Origin: DATFES01 sp035457725
Lineage (GTDB): Bacteria > Pseudomonadota > Alphaproteobacteria > CACIAM-22H2
Direction of reading: 5' to 3'
DNA: 33,265 nucleotides
NCBI GenBank assembly: GCA_035457725.1
Contig: DATIBC010000121.1
Location: 1-33,265, forward strand
A program made the translations under genes and the position numbers. Positions within the stretch are counted from its first letter, which is position 1. The number at the start of each line of letters is the position of its first letter. The notes beneath the pieces were generated by a model, which made no database searches, was not told where the DNA came from, and was given only the letters and a program-made list of their open reading frames with translations. Shown here in pieces: positions 1 to 8,646 of this stretch.

Positions 1-2277
1 GCCCGCGTCGAGGATCAGCGCTTACTCACCGGAAAGGGGCGCTTCGTCGACGATCTGAACCCGCCGCGACTGGCGCATCTCGTCGTGCTGCGTTCGCCTC
101 ACGCGCACGCCACGATCCGCGCCATCGACGCGAGCGCCGCAAAGTCGATGCCGGGCGTGATCGCGGTCTATGTGGGCGAGGACCTAGCGCGAGACGGCGT
201 CGAGCCATTGCCCTTTCCGCCCCTCTTCAAGCGCGCTGACGGCTCGCCGATGACGGCGCCGCCGCGTCGTGCACTCGCCTTGGAGCGCGCGCGTTATGTC
301 GGCGAACCGGTGGCCGCCGTCGTCGCCGCCACGCGCGCGCAGGCGCAAGACGCCGTCGAGGCGATCGCGGTCGACTACGAACCTTTGCCGGCGGTGGTCG
401 GCGCGCGCGACGCGGTGGCCGCGGGCGCGACCGTGGTGTGGGACCCAGCGCCCGACAACGTCGCCGCCGAAATCCGCCATGGCGACGCGGCAAAAGTCGA
501 GGCGGCGTTCGCCGAGGCCACGCACGTCGTCAAGCGCGACCTCGTCAACCAGCGTATCGTCGCGAGCCCGATGGAGCCCAGGAACTCGCTGGCCGAATAC
601 GACGTATCGAGCGGACGTCTAACGCTGAACGCCAGCGCTCAGAACCCGACGGCGCTCAAGCTGGTCCTGGCGCAGAACATCTTGAAGCTGCCCCCCGAAA
701 AAGTGCGCGTACTGGTGCGCGATGTCGGCGGGGGTTTCGGCATGCGCGCGCACCTCACGCCCGAGGACGCGGTCGCGGCCTACGCGGCGGTCAAGCTCAA
801 GCGGCCGGTCAAGTGGCGCGCCGACCGCGCCGAGGATTTCCAGGCGGCGGTGCAGGGCCGCGATCTCTTCTCGCGCGTCGAGATGGCGCTCGACGCCGAG
901 GGTCGGGTGACGGCGCTCAGGGTCGACACGCTTGCCAATTGCGGCGCGTACCTGGCGCCGCCGACCGCGCCGGTGCCGCTGGCGCTGGGAGCCAAGGTCA
1001 TCACCGGCGTCTACGCGATCCCGGCGGTGGACATGCGGGTACGCGCGGTGCTGACGAACACCGTGACGACCTCGGCGTATCGCGGCGCCGGCCGGCCGGA
1101 GTCGATCTACATCATCGAGCGAATGATGGACGAGGCGGCGGCCGAGCTTGGCATGGATCCTCTGGAAATCCGCCGCCGCAACGCGGTGCCGGCGAGCGCG
1201 ATGCCGTTCAAGACGGCGCTCGGCGAGGTCTACGACAGCGGCGATTTCACGCATTTTCTCAATCGCGCGGTCGAACTGTCGGACTGGCGCGGGTTCGAAG
1301 CACGACGTACGGAAGCCGCGGCGCGGGGCAAGCTGCTCGGCCGCGGCGCGTCGCTTTATATCGAGTGGACTGGCGCGTTCCAGCTCACCGAGAAGGTCGA
1401 CGTGCGTATTTCGGGCGACGGGCGCGTCACCGTGCATTCGGCGACGCAGGCGATGGGCCAGGGACTCGAGACCGCCTACACGCAGCTCGTCGCCGAGCGC
1501 CTCGGCATCGACCCGCGACGGGTCGTGATCGTTCAGGGCGACACCGACAAGGTGGCGGGCTTCGGCAGCATGGGCTCGCGCTCGCTCTATGTCGGGGGTG
1601 CGGCCGTGGTGGCGGGTGTCGACAAAGCGATCGAACACGGCCGCAAGCTGGCGGCCGAAGCGCTCGAGGCATCGGCGGCCGATGTCGAGTATCGCGACGG
1701 CCGCTTCGCAATCGCCGGTACCGATCGCGCGATCGACATTTTCGCGCTCGCCACGCGGCAAGCATCGGATGGTTTCGCGATCGAGGACAGCAGCACCGTC
1801 GCCGCGTCGTCGTGGCCGAATGGCGCGCACATCTCGGAGGTCGAGATCGACCCCGAGACCGGCGCCGCCAAGATCGTGCGCCATACGACCTGCGACGACG
1901 TCGGCCGGGCGATCAACCGGATGCTGGTCCAGGGGCAGATCCACGGCGGCATCGCACAGGGCGCCGGGCAGGCGCTGATCGAGGGCTGCGTGTACGACAA
2001 GGCGAGCGGCCAGCTCGTCACCGGCAGCTACATGGATTACGGTTTGCCGCGCGCCGACGATTTTCCGAATTTCGGCCAGAACATCGACGAAAGCGTACCG
2101 TGCACGACCAACCCGCTCGGCGCCAAGGGTGCGGGCGAATCCGGCACAGTCGGCGCGATGCCGGCGGTGATGAACGCGGTGATGGACGCGCTACGCCCGC
2201 TGGGCGTGCGCCACCTCGACATGCCGGCGACACCCTACGCGATCTGGCGGGCGCTGCAGGCGGCGCAGTCGCGATAG
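1..2277 (+). CDS. Molybdenum hydroxylase large subunit, CoxL/xanthine dehydrogenase type (5' end cut)
   Basis: The reading frame is open from the first base, so the start lies outside the window; 758 residues are visible. The protein would be the molybdopterin-cytosine-dinucleotide subunit of a hydroxylase that oxidises an aldehyde, N-heterocycle or similar substrate together with FAD and 2Fe-2S subunits, none of which is in view. Visible motifs (window numbering) are the N-terminal GKGRFVDDL segment, GGGFGMR at about 243-249, AYRGAGR at 359-365 and the C-terminal GAGESG whose Glu713 matches the catalytic glutamate. AYRGAGR is the form II signature; the AYRCSFR loop of true CO dehydrogenase is absent, so CO oxidation is unlikely. 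The natural substrate cannot be told from sequence. It converges on the cyclase gene 32 bases downstream. Confidence 0.93.
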   Translation, partial: ARVEDQRLLTGKGRFVDDLNPPRLAHLVVLRSPHAHATIRAIDASAAKSMPGVIAVYVGEDLARDGVEPLPFPPLFKRADGSPMTAPPRRALALERARYVGEPVAAVVAATRAQAQDAVEAIAVDYEPLPAVVGARDAVAAGATVVWDPAPDNVAAEIRHGDAAKVEAAFAEATHVVKRDLVNQRIVASPMEPRNSLAEYDVSSGRLTLNASAQNPTALKLVLAQNILKLPPEKVRVLVRDVGGGFGMRAHLTPEDAVAAYAAVKLKRPVKWRADRAEDFQAAVQGRDLFSRVEMALDAEGRVTALRVDTLANCGAYLAPPTAPVPLALGAKVITGVYAIPAVDMRVRAVLTNTVTTSAYRGAGRPESIYIIERMMDEAAAELGMDPLEIRRRNAVPASAMPFKTALGEVYDSGDFTHFLNRAVELSDWRGFEARRTEAAARGKLLGRGASLYIEWTGAFQLTEKVDVRISGDGRVTVHSATQAMGQGLETAYTQLVAERLGIDPRRVVIVQGDTDKVAGFGSMGSRSLYVGGAAVVAGVDKAIEHGRKLAAEALEASAADVEYRDGRFAIAGTDRAIDIFALATRQASDGFAIEDSSTVAASSWPNGAHISEVEIDPETGAAKIVRHTTCDDVGRAINRMLVQGQIHGGIAQGAGQALIEGCVYDKASGQLVTGSYMDYGLPRADDFPNFGQNIDESVPCTTNPLGAKGAGESGTVGAMPAVMNAVMDALRPLGVRHLDMPATPYAIWRALQAAQSR

Positions 2278-2309
2278 CGCGCGCGACGCCGCCTCAAGCT
2301 GTCGGCCGG

Positions 2310-4064
2310 CTACCCGGCACTATCGGCTCGGTCCAGCAGCGCCTGCAATCGCTCGGACCACTGCGGATTACGCGCACGTAATGGCGCGAAAACGTCTCCC
2401 GACTGAACCGGAACCTGACGCATTTGCGCTGCACAGCGACGCGCGTCATCGAGGCGCCCGGCGGCGGCGAAGCAAATGGCCATTGTCTCCAGATTGGGCC
2501 GCCAGTCGGGTCTGATCTTCAACCCTTTCGTCGCCGCCTCGATCGCCTTGTGCGGCTCATCGGCGAATACGTGCGCGAGCGCCAGCAGTCGGTACCAAAC
2601 GAAATTTTGCGGGTCATACGGGCTGAGTCGCAGCCCGTGCTGGAGGCAGGCGATCGCGCCGGCGGCGTCACCGGAGAACAGGCGCCCCATTCCGAGATTG
2701 AGATGGCCAAGGGCGAAGCTCGGGCTGAGCTCGATCGCCTGTTCGGCCGCGCGCTTGGCTTGCTCGAGATCGCCCGAATAGACGCTTGTGATCGCCAGCG
2801 CGTAGTGCGAGTACGGGTTCTTGTCATCGAGACGAACCGCCTGGAGCGCGGCGTGCAGACCTTCCTGAAGATCGCGTGCCGGATCGTCGCTCCACCCGTA
2901 CGGAACGATGCCCGCGCTGGCGCGCGCGAGCCAGATGTATCCCTCCGGCAACTGCGGATCGAGCCGGATGGCCGTCCGGAACAGCTCACGCGCCTTGAGG
3001 TGCGTCTCGCGCGATACCTTGTGGAAGTACCACATACCCTGCCGTACGACGTCCCAAGCGGTCATGTCCTCGGGCGGGCGGGAGGCGACACGGCGCGATT
3101 CGGTCTTGAGCAGCTCCGGCTCGATCGCTCCGGCGACCCGCCCGGTGATTTCGTCCTGGATGGCGAAGATGTCGCTTAGGCCGCGATCGTACCGTTCGGC
3201 CCAGATGTGATTTCCGGTCGTCGCATCTATGAGCTGCGCGGTGATGCGAATCGCCTGCGCCGATCGCCGCACGCTGCCCTCGAGGATGTAACGCACTCCG
3301 AGTTCGCGCGCGACCTTCTTGACGTCGATGGCGGTGCCTTTGTAAGCGAACGTCGTGTTGCGCGCGATCACGAAAAACCACCGGAAATGCGCCAGCGCCG
3401 TGATTATGTCTTCGGTGATGCCGTCCGCGAAGTATTCCTGGTCGGGGTTCTCGCTCATGTTGACGAACGGCAAGACCGCGATCGAAGGCTTGTCCGGCAG
3501 CGGCAAGTGCGCAGCCATCGCTGGCGACGACGGAGCGCCGATTTGAACGTGAAATGCGCGCACGGGCGCGGTCACATGCTTCAATCGTTGCTCACCGAGG
3601 TCCTCGAAAGCGACATCGAGCTTGCGGCCTATTTCCTCGCGCAGCTTTCCGGATACGCAAATGCCGCCCGGTTCAGCGAGCGCTTGCAGGCGCACGGCGA
3701 CATTGACGCCATCTCCGAAGAGGTCGCTGCCATCGACCACGACATCGCCAAGGTTTATGCCGATGCGCAGGCGTATACTGCGCTCGCCGGGTACGCGGGC
3801 GTTCGCGTCGTTCATGTTCTTCTGAAGTTCGACAGCGCAGGCAAGCGCATTGACCGCGCTTCCAAACTCGATCAGGACGCCGTCACCCATCGACTTGAAT
3901 ATTCGGCCGCGATGCTTGGCGACGAGCGGCGCGAGTACCTCGGTTCGCCGCACCTTGAGGGCGGCGAGCGTACCGGCTTCGTCCAGCTCGATCAGACGGG
4001 TATAGCCGACCACATCGACCGCGAGGATCGCGGCGAGCCGACGTTGCGTACCCTCGTGTGTCAT
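2310..4064 (-). CDS. Class III adenylate/guanylate cyclase with TolB-like and TPR region
   Basis: The 584-residue protein starts with a class III nucleotide cyclase domain (about residues 8-175). It keeps the two metal-binding aspartates, D17 (AVDVVGYT) and D61 (KSMGDG), and the transition-state pair N121/R125 (GDGVNVAVR), so it is probably catalytic and makes a cyclic nucleotide, most likely cAMP. Next comes a TolB-like segment (about 190-320, PSIAVLPFVNMSENPDQEYFA at its start) and a C-terminal helical TPR-type region. No membrane segment is evident, so it is probably cytosolic. This architecture is common and multicopy in rhizobial-type alphaproteobacteria, where the signal sensed is generally unknown. 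It stands alone on its strand; the Shine-Dalgarno match before ATG 4064 is weak. Confidence 0.92.
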   Translation of the reverse strand: MTHEGTQRRLAAILAVDVVGYTRLIELDEAGTLAALKVRRTEVLAPLVAKHRGRIFKSMGDGVLIEFGSAVNALACAVELQKNMNDANARVPGERSIRLRIGINLGDVVVDGSDLFGDGVNVAVRLQALAEPGGICVSGKLREEIGRKLDVAFEDLGEQRLKHVTAPVRAFHVQIGAPSSPAMAAHLPLPDKPSIAVLPFVNMSENPDQEYFADGITEDIITALAHFRWFFVIARNTTFAYKGTAIDVKKVARELGVRYILEGSVRRSAQAIRITAQLIDATTGNHIWAERYDRGLSDIFAIQDEITGRVAGAIEPELLKTESRRVASRPPEDMTAWDVVRQGMWYFHKVSRETHLKARELFRTAIRLDPQLPEGYIWLARASAGIVPYGWSDDPARDLQEGLHAALQAVRLDDKNPYSHYALAITSVYSGDLEQAKRAAEQAIELSPSFALGHLNLGMGRLFSGDAAGAIACLQHGLRLSPYDPQNFVWYRLLALAHVFADEPHKAIEAATKGLKIRPDWRPNLETMAICFAAAGRLDDARRCAAQMRQVPVQSGDVFAPLRARNPQWSERLQALLDRADSAG

Positions 4065-4184
4065 CGTGCGAATTCACTTTGGCGACTCTGCGCCGAAATC
4101 TTATGGGCGCCGAATTGACGAGTCTATTGGGCGTGAGATCTTCCGACGCATTGGGACCAGGGTCAACGGTGGCGCCCCGGCGCG

Positions 4185-4433
4185 TTATTCGATGATCTCG
4201 TCGGCGCGCAGGAGAATCGCCTGTGGGATCGCCAGGCCGAGTGCCCTGGCGCTCGCCAGATTGACGACGAACTCGAACTTCGCCGGTTGCTCGATCGGCA
4301 GGTCGGCCGGGTTGGCGCCCTTTAAAATCCGGTCGACGTGGCCCGCCGCCTGGCGGCGCATGACGGCGCAGTTCGGCCCGAACGCCATCAGGCCCAAGGT
4401 GGCGGTGGCTCGGGCGCGGATCAATCGACGCAA
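4185..4433 (-). pseudogene. C-terminal relic of an ABC_sub_bind-family substrate-binding protein
   Basis: Minus-strand translation gives GLMAFGPN, RQAAGHVDRILKGANPADL, PIEQPAKFEFVVNL and ALGLAIP, ending in LLRADEIIE and a stop. This is the conserved C-terminal end of the ABC_sub_bind (PF04392) binding proteins abundant in Bradyrhizobium-like bacteria. Only about 70 of the usual 320-330 residues remain. There is no ATG or signal peptide, the frame opens on an internal TTG, and homology stops around base 4410. The fragment has few disruptions, so the truncation may be fairly recent. I see nothing else recognisable in 4065-4184. Confidence 0.8.
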
Positions 4434-4458
4434 GAGAAACGGTCGTGTAATACCTGGT

Positions 4459-4472
4459 TATACTTGTGTATA
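4459..4472. promoter_or_regulatory. Dyad TATAC-N4-GTATA upstream of the oxygenase gene
   Basis: A perfect 5-base inverted repeat with a 4-base spacer lies in a locally AT-rich patch (about 4446-4476) of an otherwise GC-rich window, 105 bases before the oxygenase ATG. It could be an operator or part of a promoter. This rests on symmetry and base composition only; no regulator is adjacent. Confidence 0.3.
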
Positions 4473-4576
4473 TTTCGCGTGCCTGTTATGAATTCTCCGT
4501 GCTTCGATAGTTTGGAGACAGACGAAGAAATGCCCGGGGCGTACCAGCCTCGGCCGCCGATGATCGGCCGCGGCAA

Positions 4577-5833
4577 ATGATCGATCGCGGGGTGGTAGCC
4601 GCCGCGGAGACGCTGCGTCGGAATTTCCAAGACGCCAAGCCATTCAAGCACCTGTGCATCGACTCCTTTCTCGAGCCGGGTGCAGCCGAGGCGGCGTTGT
4701 GCGAATTTCCGGCCTTCAAGCCTGAATACGCCAAGAACGAATTTGGCCGGGTCGGCGGCAAGGCGGTGCGAATGGACCTGGCATCGGTCAGTCCATTCTA
4801 TGCCCGCCTTTACGCCTATCTCGGCTGCCTCGAATTTCTTGACATCATGTCGCGGCTGACCGGCATCGCCGATCTCCAGCACGATCCGAAAATGTACGGC
4901 GGGGGCACGCACGAAAACCTGCATGGCCAGGAACTCGACCCGCACGTCGATTTCAATATCGACGGGCCGAGCGGCATGCATCGACGGTTGAACTTGCTCA
5001 TCTATCTCAACAAGGGCTGGCGCGAGGAATGGGGCGGATCGATCGAGCTTCATTCGAATCCGCGGCGGCCCGACGAGAACCGGGTCACGGCCTTCGCGCC
5101 GATCTTCAATCGCGCCGTGGTGTTCGAGACCAACGAGTATAGCTGGCACGGCTTTCCGGTCATCGATCTTCCGCCCGCGCATCGTCACGAATCGCGCAAG
5201 TGCCTGTCGATCTATCTCTACACGCGCGAGCGGCCGGAAGCGGAGATCGCTCCGCCGCATGGCACCTTTTATGTCCAACGGCCCTTGCCGCGGCGATTCT
5301 CTCCCGGTCGGACGCTATCGGCGGAGGACATCGGCGAGTTGAACCGGCTGCTGCGAAAGCGCGACGACTGGATCGAGTTCTACCAGCATCAAGAGTTGCG
5401 CTTGAACGATATGGTCCTCCGCGATAAGCGGCAGATCGCGCGCATGTCGGCGTCGCTGCGCGTGCCGTTATGCGGATTCGTGAGCCAGTCAGGCCCGGCG
5501 CGCGGCTTGCATCACGATTCTTGGCTAGGTCCGTTGGCCGAATTCGATTTGCATTGCATGAGACCGGCACGGCGGATCGTTATCCGGGGCCATGTCGATC
5601 CTAAACTGCCTCGCGAAAGCACGCTCGAGATTTGGCTCGACAACCAACTTCGAAAAACTGCTTCCATGAACAGTGGTTCGATCGAGATCGCGGCGGAGCC
5701 CGACGCGCCGATCGCGGGCGAGGTCAAGCTCACTCTCCGGACGAGCGCTTTCTTCAATCCCAAGAAACTTGGCCTCAACGAGGACGACCGCGACCTCGCT
5801 TTCGTGTTAAACGAAGTGCTCGCGGAAGACTGA
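4577..5833 (+). CDS. 2OG-Fe(II) dioxygenase with extra C-terminal domain
   Basis: The 418-residue protein has a double-stranded beta-helix dioxygenase fold in its first half. The iron triad is H123-x-D125 (DPHVDFN) and H191 (SWHGFP), and R207/K208 in the SRKCLSIYLY strand are candidates for binding the 2-oxoglutarate carboxylate. The family resembles prolyl-4-hydroxylase-like 2OG-FeII_Oxy enzymes that act on proteins or on glycan or secondary-metabolite precursors. Residues from about 300 onward form a second, beta-rich domain I cannot name. No signal peptide is visible. The ATG overlaps the stop (ATGA) of a possible 30-codon leader ORF at 4488-4580, so the start could be translationally coupled. 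It converges with the LysE-type gene. Confidence 0.85.
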   Translation: MIDRGVVAAAETLRRNFQDAKPFKHLCIDSFLEPGAAEAALCEFPAFKPEYAKNEFGRVGGKAVRMDLASVSPFYARLYAYLGCLEFLDIMSRLTGIADLQHDPKMYGGGTHENLHGQELDPHVDFNIDGPSGMHRRLNLLIYLNKGWREEWGGSIELHSNPRRPDENRVTAFAPIFNRAVVFETNEYSWHGFPVIDLPPAHRHESRKCLSIYLYTRERPEAEIAPPHGTFYVQRPLPRRFSPGRTLSAEDIGELNRLLRKRDDWIEFYQHQELRLNDMVLRDKRQIARMSASLRVPLCGFVSQSGPARGLHHDSWLGPLAEFDLHCMRPARRIVIRGHVDPKLPRESTLEIWLDNQLRKTASMNSGSIEIAAEPDAPIAGEVKLTLRTSAFFNPKKLGLNEDDRDLAFVLNEVLAED

Positions 5834-5886
5834 GTCATGCGCGAACGGGGGCCGAACGTGAAAACGCCAAGCCGGCGCCACCACCT

Positions 5887-6498
5887 CTAACGATCGGAAA
5901 CGGCGAGTCTGGCGCCAAGCGCGACAAATGCGCCGGCGAAGGCGCGGCGCATCCAGGTCAAAACCCTTGGTCGTGATATCACGTGGTCGCGAATCGCGGC
6001 GGCAAACACGCCGTAACCGACAAAGACGACAAACGTCAGAAGCATGAAAACGGCGCTAAGCTCGACCATTCGCAGGAGCGGGTTCGGCTCGCCAGCGCTG
6101 ATAAACTGCGGCAGGAAGGCGAAAAAGAAAATTGAAAGCTTCGGATTGAGCAAATTGATAAAGATCGCGTTGACCGTCACTTGAATCGCCGAGCGGGCGC
6201 CAATCTCCTTTTCGACGCTGAGCGCGCCGCGTTCCCTGAGTGCGTGCCAAGCCATGTAGAGAAGATACGCCACGCCAACGTACTTGAGGGCCTGGAACGC
6301 CAGCGCGCTCGTGTGCAGCAGCGCCGCCAAACCCATGATCGCCGCGCCGATATGCGGGACGATCCCGAGCGTGCACCCGAACGCGGCCACCACGCTGGCG
6401 CGGAACCCTCGAGTGAGGCCAGCCGCCAGCGTATACAGAACCCCAATGCCGGGCGAAATAATCACCACGAGCGAAGTCACCAGGAAATCGGCGCTCAC
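5887..6498 (-). CDS. LysE/RhtB-family exporter
   Basis: A 203-residue, very hydrophobic protein with about six membrane segments, the normal size and topology for LysE/RhtB amino acid exporters of the inner membrane. The N-terminal SADFLVTSLVVIISPG matches the family signature, although the usual PGP is PGI here. INLLNPKLSIFFFAFLPQF is the typical mid-protein N-P-K segment. The start is GTG with a GGAGAGG ribosome-binding site just upstream. The exported substrate (amino acid, homoserine lactone or similar) cannot be predicted. It is separated by 150 bases from the Nudix gene on the same strand. Confidence 0.9.
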   Translation of the reverse strand: MSADFLVTSLVVIISPGIGVLYTLAAGLTRGFRASVVAAFGCTLGIVPHIGAAIMGLAALLHTSALAFQALKYVGVAYLLYMAWHALRERGALSVEKEIGARSAIQVTVNAIFINLLNPKLSIFFFAFLPQFISAGEPNPLLRMVELSAVFMLLTFVVFVGYGVFAAAIRDHVISRPRVLTWMRRAFAGAFVALGARLAVSDR

Positions 6499-6648
6499 GA
6501 GGCCTCTCCGCTTTCGGTCGTATCAACCCTGTCATAGCCAAGGATGCGGCGGCGATCCAGGATGCGTCGAAGAATCGACAATGGAATCGACAGTTGAAGG
6601 ATAAGCGGCAAAGGGACACAACCGGCAAGCAATTCATGCGCATCGAGA

Positions 6649-7092
6649 TTAGCGCGACCGATCGGCTGCCCTCGTCACCGCCATCCGTGCCACGCGCGCG
6701 ACGTCGCGGCTGGCGACGAGATCGCCGCGGCCGATCTCGTCTGGCTGAACCCATCGTACCTCGCTGACGTCGCCGGCGGGGGCACCGTCGCCGGATCGCC
6801 AGCGGCACAACACCGCGACGAGCACGTAATGGAACCGCGGCGCGCCTCGGACGTCGCAATCGATCGCGTCGACCGCGGTCAACACCTCGATGGCGTCGGC
6901 TTCGACCCCGGTTTCTTCGGCCAGCTCGCGCAATGCGGCGTCTTCAAGCCGCTCGCCCAGCTCGATACGCCCGCCAGGAAAGCCGAACTTGCCCTGATCG
7001 GGCGGATTGGCGCGGCGGACCAGCAGAACCCGCTCTTCGCGCACCACCACCGCGATGACCGCGACGACCGGACGGTCGGGATACTCCGCCAC
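6649..7092 (-). CDS. Nudix hydrolase
   Basis: The 147-residue protein has a complete Nudix box at residues 41-63 fitting GX5EX7REUXEEXGU, including R55-E56 and E59-E60 for Mg2+ binding. It would hydrolyse a nucleoside diphosphate linked to another moiety; substrates vary widely across the family. The N-terminal VVAVIAVVVREERVLLVRR strand resembles MutT/ADP-ribose pyrophosphatase-like members. It begins 14 bases after the threonine aldolase stop and is probably the last gene of the long minus-strand operon, though its role there is unclear. Confidence 0.93.
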   Translation of the reverse strand: MAEYPDRPVVAVIAVVVREERVLLVRRANPPDQGKFGFPGGRIELGERLEDAALRELAEETGVEADAIEVLTAVDAIDCDVRGAPRFHYVLVAVLCRWRSGDGAPAGDVSEVRWVQPDEIGRGDLVASRDVARVARMAVTRAADRSR

Positions 7093-7106
7093 GCGTCCCG
7101 ATTCGC

Positions 7107-8171
7107 TCAGGCCGCCGCCGAAAGGTTGCGGCGAAGCGAGGCCAGCAATGCGTCGACTTCCGCTTCATTGCCGTTGAAGCGGCAGACGAAACGCCCGAGC
7201 GTCGGCGCGCGGCGGAAGAAGACGATGCCGTCGCGCTCCATGCCGTCCATTACCTTGGGCGGCAGCTCGAGGAAGACCTCGTTGGCCTCGATCGGCGCCG
7301 CGCGTTTGACGCCGGGCAGCGCCTTGAGCCCAGAGTCGATGCGCTGGGCGAGCGCATTGGCACGCGCCGCGTTCTTGAGCCACAGCCCGTCTTCGACGTA
7401 GGCCAGGAGCTGTGCCGCGGCGTAGCGCATCTTCGACCACACTTGGCCGGCGCGCCGCACGTGATAGGCGAGCGGTTCGGCGATGCCGTCCGAAAAAACG
7501 ACGATCGCATCGCAGAGCAAGCCGCCGTTCTTGGTGACGCCGAACGACAGCACGTCGACGCCCGCCTTCCATGTCGCCTCGGCGGGCGTGCAGCCGAGCC
7601 GCGCCAGCGCGTTGGCGAAGCGTGCGCCGTCCATGTGCACCTTCATCTTGTAGGCGTGCGCGAGCTCGGTGAGCGCGCGGACCTCGTCGAGACGGTAGAC
7701 CGCGCCCATGTCGGTCGCCTGCGTCAAGTTGAGCGCCGCCGGCTGGCTCTTGTGCTTCTGCCCGATGCCGGTCGCCACCAGTGTCGTCTTGAGCGCCGGC
7801 GCAGCGATTTTGCCGTAGTCGCCCTCGACCAGCACAAGCTTCACGCCGGCACCGAAAAAACCGGTGGCGTTCGCCTCCGAGGTCTCGATATGCGCCTTGG
7901 GGCTGCAATAGACGGCGCCCCACGGCGGACTCAGGGAAGCGAGTGCCAGCGCGTTCGCCGCTGTCCCGGTCGCCACCGGGAACACCTGCACGTCCTTCTC
8001 GAACAGCTCCGAGAACCGCCGCTGCACCAGCTCGGTCCAGCGGTCGTTGCCGTAGCCGGCGGCGGTGCCCGAATTGGCGGCGGCGAGCGCGTCGACGATC
8101 TCCGGCGCGGCGGCACCGGTGTTGTCGCTACGGAAGTCGACGAAGCTATCGGCGAGGCGATGAACGGTCAT
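7107..8171 (-). CDS. ltaE: Low-specificity L-threonine aldolase
   Basis: A 354-residue PLP enzyme of fold type I that cleaves L-threonine, L-allo-threonine or other beta-hydroxy amino acids to glycine and an aldehyde. The PLP lysine is K214 (SFGVTKNGG). D181 in HMDGARFANA contacts the pyridine nitrogen, and the N-terminal FRSDNTG and GYGNDRWT segments are typical of the family. Length is normal. A GAGAGGAA ribosome-binding site precedes ATG 8171. It lies 45 bases after the ridA-like gene in a run that also carries a peptide-type importer and a zinc deacylase. This suggests that the released or imported amino acid is a beta-hydroxy amino acid; that link is inference. Confidence 0.93.
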   Translation of the reverse strand: MTVHRLADSFVDFRSDNTGAAAPEIVDALAAANSGTAAGYGNDRWTELVQRRFSELFEKDVQVFPVATGTAANALALASLSPPWGAVYCSPKAHIETSEANATGFFGAGVKLVLVEGDYGKIAAPALKTTLVATGIGQKHKSQPAALNLTQATDMGAVYRLDEVRALTELAHAYKMKVHMDGARFANALARLGCTPAEATWKAGVDVLSFGVTKNGGLLCDAIVVFSDGIAEPLAYHVRRAGQVWSKMRYAAAQLLAYVEDGLWLKNAARANALAQRIDSGLKALPGVKRAAPIEANEVFLELPPKVMDGMERDGIVFFRRAPTLGRFVCRFNGNEAEVDALLASLRRNLSAAA

Positions 8172-8216
8172 GAACGCCGGATTCCTCTCGGTTTCGAAAC
8201 GTTGCGCGTTGCACGC

Positions 8217-8636
8217 TCACGACGGCCGCTTGAAGCGCGCCGGCGGCACGACGGCGATCGGCACCAGCTCGACGAGGAACTCTGGAACGACCAACCCGGG
8301 TACCTGGATCAGGATGCTAACCGGCGCCGTCGCCGGATTGAAGTGGCGTTCGCGCACGCTCTGGATCGCCGGCAGATCGTCGCGGCGCAGGAGATACATC
8401 GTCGGCGACACCACGTCGTCGAGCCTGCCGCCGACCTCGACCCAGATCGCCTTGACGTTGTCGATGCATTTTTCCATCTGCGTCGCGACGTCGCCGGCGC
8501 CGATAACCTTGCGGTCGGCGTCCCATGCCACCAGACCGGTGGCGTGGACGACCATGCCTTCGCCCTGGATCACGCCTTGTGAGAAAGCGCGCCCATCCGG
8601 TCCCCAGATGCCTCTCGGATTGAATCCATCGACCAC
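8217..8636 (-). CDS. RidA/YjgF-family protein, non-archetypal
   Basis: A 139-residue single-domain member of the Rid superfamily. Canonical RidA hydrolyses reactive enamine/imine intermediates released by PLP enzymes, so its place next to a PLP aldolase makes sense. The C-terminal strand (VSILIQVPGL...LVELVPIAVV) fits the family, but where RidA has the carboxylate-binding Arg105 (PARSCVEV in E. coli) this protein has APVSILIQV with no arginine. It is therefore probably one of the divergent Rid subgroups and may lack imine deaminase activity. It starts with GTG, preceded by TGAGGC that includes the upstream stop, 10 bases after the deacylase gene. Confidence 0.88.
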   Translation of the reverse strand: MVDGFNPRGIWGPDGRAFSQGVIQGEGMVVHATGLVAWDADRKVIGAGDVATQMEKCIDNVKAIWVEVGGRLDDVVSPTMYLLRRDDLPAIQSVRERHFNPATAPVSILIQVPGLVVPEFLVELVPIAVVPPARFKRPS

Positions 8637-8646
8637 TGCGCGTGCC

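Noticed and set aside
619..1944. Long minus-strand frame opposite the molybdenum hydroxylase gene
   Set aside because: His/Arg/Asp-rich translation with no motif; antisense shadow of conserved coding sequence.
1..2277. True aerobic CO dehydrogenase large subunit
   Set aside because: The AYRCSFR active-site loop is replaced by AYRGAGR, the form II/aldehyde-oxidase-like signature.
438..2381. Long plus-strand frame of about 650 codons inside the molybdenum hydroxylase gene
   Set aside because: It is rich in Arg/Gly/Ala with no family similarity and lies in another frame of a clearly conserved gene; a GC-rich shadow.
4421..5278. Minus-strand frame of 285 codons opposite the 2OG oxygenase
   Set aside because: The plus strand carries an intact catalytic triad and family motifs; the antisense product has none.
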